Positions 53,338-64,000 of a stretch of 64,000 nt of DNA are shown in pieces. Made by a program: the position numbers and the translations under genes. Source of the DNA: Aporrectodea caliginosa (Eukaryota; Annelida; Clitellata; Crassiclitellata; Lumbricidae); the NCBI GenBank assembly GCA_020284085.1, contig JACEVL010000062.1, positions 2,367,110 through 2,431,109 of the forward strand, read 5' to 3'. The notes beneath the pieces are model-generated. The model ran no database searches. It had not been told where the DNA came from and saw only the letters and a program-made list of their open reading frames with translations. Every line of letters begins with the position of its first letter. Position 1 is the first letter of the stretch.

Positions 53338-56300
53338 CTGTATTCGTAGTGTGGACATTTGAACGGTTTCTCTCGTTGTGGATTGTCAGATGGCATTTGA
53401 GCTGAGCCTTGCGAGTGAACGCCTTCGTGCAGATTGTACACTGGAACATAACCGTCTTGAAGTGCATTTTCAGAATTCCTGCCGCTCCGTTACACTGGAG
53501 GTGTGACGAACAGGTTGGATTTTGGCATCAGTGCTGGCAGCAAATTCTGAAAAGAGAAAATGATAAACATTACTATACTATTAAAATTAAAAATCAATGA
53601 AACCCTATTAAGTAAATTTGTTGGAAAACAAACTATTGTAAGGGCAATGACATTTGAACTCTTTGTCTCGTTGTGGAGTGTCAGATGGCGTTTGAGCTTA
53701 GCCTTCCGAGTGCACGCCTTTGTGCAGATTGCACATTTGAACAGAACCTCGGCTGCCATGTAAACCATCTTGAAATGCAGTGCTATAGAAGTTGCTAATA
53801 ACTTATTACTAAGAATAAAATATAACAATGATAAATACAACAAGTAAATACAGAGATCATAATGAAAACTTTAGTATATGTAGGCTCACGTGCAGTAAGG
53901 TTGTTTTTGAGGAGCGTTTGCCTTGCAAAGGCTCCACGATGTAAGTCAGTTATGAATCAGGTTAAAGAACAGGAGAGACCTACAGTACATGTAAACTAAA
54001 TTGACTGACCTCTTCAGACAAGCTTTCTCAGTTAATTAATATTTCACAAAGAATTTACTTTGTTCTTCATTGAATTTATTTAAACTATTATTTAATTTAA
54101 TTCTTCTGATTTGTTTTCCACCCAAAATACTTAAACTGGCTTTGAATGAATCCACTGTATTTGAATTTAACAAAGCATTTTAAATATACTGTACATACCT
54201 GGCACAAGTGATGCAAAATTGAGTGATGAGTCAGCGGCTGATGAGACGAGGGTGTGTTTCTCCGTTCCTTCCTCCTGTTCGATGATAATTGACGTTTCTT
54301 TAAAAGCGGGCATCGAATCTGGAAGTGCGACGATCAGGTTGGATTTTGTGCTGGCAGCAAATTCTGAAAGAGACAAAATAAATTCATTCAACGACAATTA
54401 CAATAACTTTAAAGATCATATGGCAAAGTAAAGAGGACTGAGGTTAAGAAAATGAAGTCGCTAACACTGCATACACACGGCAGTTTAATGAAAATCAAAT
54501 AATCATCACTATTATTTTCTGTTGCCCCGAGGTACTTCATTCCCCAGGGTCTTAGAGATTATATAGAGTTGTGCATCTGGAACGGCTACTCAAATTATTG
54601 GTACTGGTGCTATGCACTAGGCTTACCAGTAACCATTGTCTAATACTACACAGTTAATTTTGCAGCCAATTTTCTCAAAGCTGAAGAACCACTTTAAATC
54701 TGAGCTCAGTTCCTGACCAGTTCAGCCAGTTGTCTTGATTGTCTAATACTACACAGTAAATTTTGTGGCCAATTTTCTCAAAGCTGAAGAACCACTTTAA
54801 ATCTGAGCTCAGTTCCTGACCAGTTCAGCCAGTTGTCTTGATTGTCTAATACTACACAGCAAATTTTGCGGCCAATTTTCTCAAAGCTGAAGAACCACTT
54901 TAAATCTGAGCTCAGTTCCTGACCAGTTCAGCCAATTGTCTTGATTGTCTAATACTACACAGTAAATTTTGCGGCCAATTTTCTCAAAGCTGAAGAACCA
55001 CTTTAAATCTGAGCTCAGTTCAGCCAGTTGTCTTGGAACAATCTTTATTGAAACCAGATACCTTAGATATGAATTATTTGACAAAGATGAACTAAAGGAC
55101 TGAAAGGGCTACAGATTTATAAAAGTGTTAGAAGCTGTACATGCCTGCTACGTAGTTTCGTGTGCTGGCCTCGCGGTTCTCCGATGTAGTGTGGCACGGA
55201 TGTGATGACTTGACTGCGTGCTGGTCAAGGGCTGACTCCGTTGTTTGCAGCTGGTAGAAGCCAGAGATTGGAACAAAGCTGGAAAATAACCGCAAAAAAT
55301 AAACACTTAAGAGAATACAAGCACTCACAAAACAGACATGATTTAACGCAACAACAATGTCATAGAAGCCAGAGATTGGAACAAAGCTGGAAAATAACCA
55401 CAAAAAATAAACACTTAAGATAATACAAGCACTCACAAAACAGACATGATTTAACGCAACAACAATGTCATAAAAACTGTTCTGATAACATAACTGTTAA
55501 AATATTACAATAGAGTAATTAGTTTTCTCTGCGTTCAGTCCAGCTGGACATTGGTCTTTTAATCTCTGCCATGAACGTTTGAACTAAAAGATTTAAGCAT
55601 TGTAGTGCGCCCTGGCTGGTCAATATAAATGACACACAGAGATTCTCAACCGTTCTTACACGGTATATTTTGGCATGCTACACAGAATGTAAAATTTGTA
55701 CCACCTTTTCTAATGACGACACTAACCCTAAACCTAACCCTAAACGACCCTCACGACGCCTAACTTGACCCTAACCGACCCTCACGACGCCTAACCGACC
55801 CTAACGAATGCCTGACCGGGATCGGACGCCATAAGAAATCGGTAAGTTGCGGTTCATGAAACTAATAGAATGCCGATTCTTTTCATCAGGCCCACTTCTA
55901 TTTAACTAAAAATTATTTTCATCCATCCGACTTCTATTTAGCAAGAATTCTTTTAGTCAATACCACTTGTATTCGACCAACGCTGAAACCCATGCAATTG
56001 CGAATATTTGCGACGCTAAGCTACACGTTTACCCTCAAAAGATAGGCAGTTATATCGGGCGTCGATCACTGCCATTATCGGCTAAATTCAACAGCACGAC
56101 AACGCGTTCTAAACCAGACATTGGACACGGGGTCGAATTGTGGAGACCTGTACTATGCAGTAGGAACGTGTTGTCGTTTGCGTGTCTACCAACCTCCGAT
56201 TATACCTACTATTTATGATACTGTTAGGTAATAAATGTCGTATTAACTTGCTTAACGCTCTCGACATGACCCGATATTTACATCTTACAACTAGAAATAA

Positions 56301-56353
56301 ACTAAATAAGAATTTAAGTAAATAATAGCCAACCTCTTAACTTCGCTGTCCAT
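53338..56353 (-). CDS. Predicted C2H2 zinc-finger protein, four exons visible, incomplete
   Basis: Exons: 56334-56353, 55145-55278, 54199-54363, 53338-53547. Phases run 2, 1, 1, 1 and all joints keep the frame (176 codons so far). The product starts MDSEVKRSFVPISGFYQLQT. Exons 3 and 4 both begin EFAAST, so they look like duplicated phase-1 modules. Exon 4 encodes a canonical finger, FQCTICTKAFTRKAQLKCHL-TIH (C-x2-C-x12-H-x3-H), preceded by a half-finger with Cys and His. After the finger the frame departs from the usual linker: a 2-base deletion relative to HNERE-KPFKC is implied. The donor of exon 2 is GC rather than GT (GCAG|GCATGT), where exon 3 has CCAG|GTATGT at the equivalent place. Probably a nuclear DNA-binding protein if expressed; it may be a decaying gene. 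No later exon was found. Confidence 0.5.
53643..53790 (-). pseudogene. Second zinc-finger module, apparently unspliced relic
   Basis: The minus strand reads HFKMVYMAAEVLFKCAICTK, then ACTRKAKLKRHLTLHNE: a C2H2 finger clearly paralogous to that in exon 4 (53338-53547). It carries the same frame-changing deletion after the last His. Stops lie just upstream and I see no good acceptor, so I treat it as a relic. Confidence 0.6.
54638..55030. repeat. 103-bp tandem repeat, four copies
   Basis: Units starting GTCTAATACTACACAGT at 54638, 54741, 54844 and 54947, spaced exactly 103 bp. The fourth is cut short at CTGAGCTCAGTTCAGCCAG. Copies differ at few positions (for example TTTTGCAGCC, TTTTGTGGCC, TTTTGCGGCC). 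It lies in an intron of the zinc-finger model. Confidence 0.95.
55255..55470. repeat. 108-bp tandem duplication including a splice acceptor
   Basis: TAGAAGCCAGAGATTGGAAC starts at 55255 and again at 55363. The duplicated unit includes the acceptor and first ~24 bases of zinc-finger exon 2, so an upstream duplicate acceptor (FVPISGFY) exists. Read through, it would add a stop-containing segment. Confidence 0.9.
55700..55830. repeat. Telomere-like repeat, longest copy
   Basis: CTAACCCTAAACCTAACCCT, AACGACCCTCACGACGCC, TAACTTGACCCTAACCGACC and further units. It shares TTTTCTAATGACGACACTAA with the 47186-47354 element. In intron 1 of the zinc-finger model. Confidence 0.8.
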
Positions 56354-60922
<4,569 letters not shown>

Positions 60923-61920
60923 GGTGACTGGGGCCTTGTGACTATGGTTGTTACTGGCTCCTGCTCGAGAATGAGTGCAAGTGAAACGGTGAGTTCAGAG
61001 AATAATCTGAAATCCTTTTATACCATAACTAATAAAAAAATCAGAAGTTGACTGTGTGTTCAGTTCCCATGCACCTATTTCTACTGTAGTATGCCACCAG
61101 TATGTGAAAACAAGACATTTGAATCTTCAGTGATTTTTATTTATACAGTTTCATTTATTGCTTTTGACAGTTGATATGTGATACCTGACATGAACAGTTT
61201 AATTATTTGCCGGATGTAAAAATTTATTGGTGATTTCTCACTATGGCCTTCAAATGTTTTCGAGGCTACACATTATCCAGATATCCGTAAATTTGATGCT
61301 ACTTTAAAAGAAATTGTTACTTACCAGTATCATTTTGGGTGTGCGAAAACTAGTGGCTAGCATGCGGGACTGTTAAACCTGGATGGTTGCGATTTAAATA
61401 CCCCCAGGGCAGAGAGATGTTTCAAGAGTTCTTTTCCACGTGTTTCCCTATCATACTCGCCTATAAATGAGTGCACTGACTAGACAACGTCTGTGGGAAT
61501 ATCAGAGGGTAAAGGAGAGGACTGGCTACCTACCTTCATAAGCCAAGGCTAAAAAATTCATTGGCTATCACTTTATTTTCATGGCAGACTCGTGAGGCTA
61601 GCTTAAAGGATTGCTTTTCTCTTCTTATACCCACATCATTTTGTAGGAGGTTGATTGCAAGAGGCTATAGAGTTGGCATCTAGTTGTGAAATCCCAGCCC
61701 CCATTGATCTGATAAGCAGCAAAACGTGAGATCAGATTAAGATGTGGAAGTCGTTTTCAGGGATATGCGGAGAACCAGAAGATGGATGAAAGAACCATGA
61801 TGCACAAGAGTCTTCAGACGTCATGCCACCTGAACAGCAGATTACCTGTTGAAAATGGAACGGATAAACAGAACAAAAACCTCTCAGATATCGACCAGGA
61901 AACTGCAGCAGACAATGACA
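60923..61920 (+). CDS. Two 5' exons of an unrecognised plus-strand gene
   Basis: Exon 60923-60988: acceptor TCTCGCAG, ATG at 60944, donor ACG|GTGAGT. Exon 61761-61920: acceptor CGTTTTCAG, donor GACA|GTGAGA. The joint is in phase 0 and the frame stays open: 15 codons, then 53 codons of hydrophilic, Glu/Asp/Asn-rich peptide with a YAENQKMDERTMMHKSLQ start and an acidic end (DIDQETAADNDS). No domain is recognised; it reads like a disordered N-terminus. The frame is also open upstream of the ATG within the exon, so an earlier coding exon is possible. Later exons would lie right of 61920, and none is identified in the window. Confidence 0.45.
61337..61625 (+). mobile_element. tRNA-derived SINE, family A
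   Basis: CTAGTGGCTAGCATGCGGGA (A box), TTGCGATTTAAATACCCCC (degenerate B box), GAGTGCACTGACTAGACAAC, and GTGAGGCTAGCTTAAAGGA near the end. Full-length relative of 6251-6541, between the two exons of the plus-strand gene model. Confidence 0.82.
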
Positions 61921-62651
61921 GTGAGATACAGCACATTTTCTGGATACTAATTCATTCATTCATGTGGTGCTTCTCCAAGATAGCTACCCAGAGGCTTTTG
62001 TAGACAGCACTTGTTCTGCTACATGTAGCCTGTTTGACGGCATTCAAAGTTGAATCTTAAGAGTCGTTTACATGTTCACACAAAATGGACAGGTGTTTAT
62101 GTATAAACAGTATTTTTAAACACTGTAGGTATCGTATGATGTGCAGTATAATAGTTGTTTAGTTTATGCATTCATGAAAGGAAATTCACTTTCACTGTAC
62201 CCCAGAGCATATTTTGTGACTTCAAAGTTGTTTAGCTAATGGCTAGAATTAATTTGCTTAGTGGACCAGAGGCCAGTTGTAATTGATGATTAAGTGGCTT
62301 CTGCGTTAGTTTTTTTCCAGTAGATGTTCCATCCCATCTTTTGCTGACTAAGGTTGCTCTTTTGATCGTGGCATTTGTGTAGCTTTCCAGATCAGAGTAA
62401 AACAAATGGTACATTGGAATAAAGTGCCTGTTCTTGTTCGAATTAACTCTGACACATAGAGTATACTTGTTCTGTATACAGCATTTTTAATAAATACCAG
62501 AATCTGCATTACGGAATTTTTGTAGCTTTAGCAGAATGCTGTTTAAAATTGACCATTTATTAGCTGACTGTTTTTCATGAGTAAGATTTTTATGTAGACT
62601 GAGTAAAGCAAACAAACTTTGGTCAGAAGATAAATGCACTAAACAAAGTGT

Positions 62652-62722
62652 TTAACCCTTTAACGACGAGCATGTACTAAAATGTATGCGAAACCATAAG
62701 CAGCTCGTCGTTAAAGGGTTAA
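62652..62722. mobile_element. TTAA-type mini-hairpin MITE, well preserved
   Basis: TTAACCCTTTAACGACGAGC at the left; GCTCGTCGTTAAAGGGTTAA at the right is its perfect inverse; TTAA at each edge. 71 bp. Confidence 0.9.
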
Positions 62723-62870
62723 GGTGGGAGGATACCATAGGCTGTTTGAAGAGGTCACTTTAGTGTAAGCTTAACTGCTTGCTATGGGCATTTTAATTTT
62801 GCACATTTAGTGGATTGGGCAAAATGTGCTGAAGTATATAGATAAGCTGTTCTAGGGAAGGCAAAGAAGA

Positions 62871-62941
62871 TTAACACTTTAACGATGAGAGTGTACTCAA
62901 AGTGATTGGGAAAGCAATGCAGCTCATCGTTAAAGTGTTAA
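62871..62941. mobile_element. TTAA-type mini-hairpin MITE, second subtype
   Basis: TTAACACTTTAACGATGAGA at the left, GCTCATCGTTAAAGTGTTAA at the right, core GTGTACTCAAAGTGATTGGG. 71 bp, only 148 bp from the previous copy. Confidence 0.9.
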
Positions 62942-64000
62942 GAGAGTTGTTTTTGCTTAGGAAATAGCCAGACTGTTATGAGTAGACAGAGAACCGTTTT
63001 AGAGTGCAGTAATAAAATGAGCGTGATGTCAGAAGGTGATGGAATCAAAATGGCCGATGGTTATGGAGAAGTGTGGACAGATACTATACAATAAGGCTCT
63101 GTTATCAGGTGTGTTAGATTAGATTATGTTCTGTGATAGAAGCGGTGTTGCCTGTGTGTGTGTGACTGACTGTATGGGCAGCATGTGGATGGTCTGATTC
63201 ACTGGAACTGACTGAGTTGTGACTTACTGTGGAATGTTTGCCTGCTCTCTCCTTTGACTCACCCAGCTCTGCCTCTGCCCCAGATTATACTGAGTAGTAT
63301 GCCTGCCTAATGGTATTTGCCTTGAGATTAGTCAGATTGGCTGCAGTAATGAGACTGTAAACATGTCTCTGGAACCAATTAAGGTATTGCTTGCCTGACG
63401 AGGCCTGTAATGAAAAGGATAGAAGATTAATCTATCTTTCTTGATAAACCCTGGTTAAACATTTCAACCTGTTATGTGTTTGATCAGATTTCGCTGTGTC
63501 TGTTTCATTGTGTAGTTCCAGTTAAACAGCTAGACCTGCTCAGTGTCTTAATTAATTTGAACAAATGCTGGGTTCCAAAAGAGACCACCCTATGATTTCC
63601 TCTAACAGGTGGTCTAAGGGACTGGAATGGGTTAAATCATCTGAGCTCTGTGTTTGTTGGCTTGTGTGTGTTTGTGTGTGTGTATGTACGAACATGTGCT
63701 TGTGTATGTATGTGTGTAAATGTGCTTATGTATGTACACATGTGTGAGTGAAGGGGCTTGGGTTTCCTAACAATTAGCCAGCAACAGTGCAAAGCAGTTC
63801 TGCACAAGTTCCGTAATCCAAAATAAGACAGATTTGGTGAATTGTACTTGATGCACCTGTCTTATAGAGAAGTTTGTTTGCTGTTAATTTTTTCTACTTT
63901 TTCATTAAAATGAGTAAAAAGGGTTTAAAAGGAACACGTTTCAGTTGCAGTGTGATATATAGTTAACCTGTAGTTATATAACATGTAATATGAATCTAAG
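62942..64000. other. Non-coding or intron of the plus-strand gene
   Basis: No exon recognised. A GT-rich run is at 63660-63740. Otherwise AT-rich unique-looking sequence. Confidence 0.4.

Noticed and set aside
54638..55030. CRISPR-like array
   Set aside because: Units are contiguous 103-bp tandem repeats without spacers, in an animal genome.

Overview
The window is nuclear DNA of an animal. Both well-conserved genes are split by many GT-AG introns of roughly 300-1,000 bp, the DNA between them is AT-rich, and it is crowded with SINE, LINE, MITE and LTR copies and microsatellites. The palindrome TAGGCCTA is strongly over-represented. I read this as a marine invertebrate, most likely an echinoderm or other ambulacrarian, but the taxon is inference and not proven by the sequence.

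Left part (1-33 kb): two conserved genes lie head to tail on the minus strand. The first, 1299-9966, is a Munc18/unc-18 type Sec1 protein (STXBP1-like). Thirteen exons are visible and the last ~110 codons lie beyond the left edge. The second, 13897-32555, is KIF23/MKLP1, the kinesin of centralspindlin. All 22 coding exons were found, every splice phase agrees, and the joined product is 897 residues. The two proteins act in different processes (SNARE-mediated membrane fusion and cytokinesis), and nothing suggests they form a unit.

Middle (33-47 kb): a transposon-rich block. A recent Ty3/gypsy-type LTR element (33629-39278) carries a single open frame in which gag, protease and the first part of reverse transcriptase are fused to the second half of integrase. 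The polymerase core is missing, so the copy cannot be autonomous. It sits inside the target-site duplication of an older hAT MITE. Around it are reverse-transcriptase fragments, a hAT transposase relic, CGG-rich palindromic elements, a foldback element and long microsatellites.

Right part (47-64 kb): foldback/(CA)n repeats; a degraded coding stretch of unknown family (50000-50525); a minus-strand C2H2 zinc-finger gene model (exons 53338-56353) beside decayed duplicates of its parts; a 4 x 103 bp tandem repeat; and two plus-strand exons of an unrecognised gene (60923-61920).

Patterns that cross the window: a G-quadruplex-prone, telomere-like repeat lies in the first intron of each of the three minus-strand genes whose start can be placed; a ~70 bp TTAA-bounded hairpin family has at least seven copies; several MITEs have exact 8-bp target duplications; and SINE families share one 3' tail.
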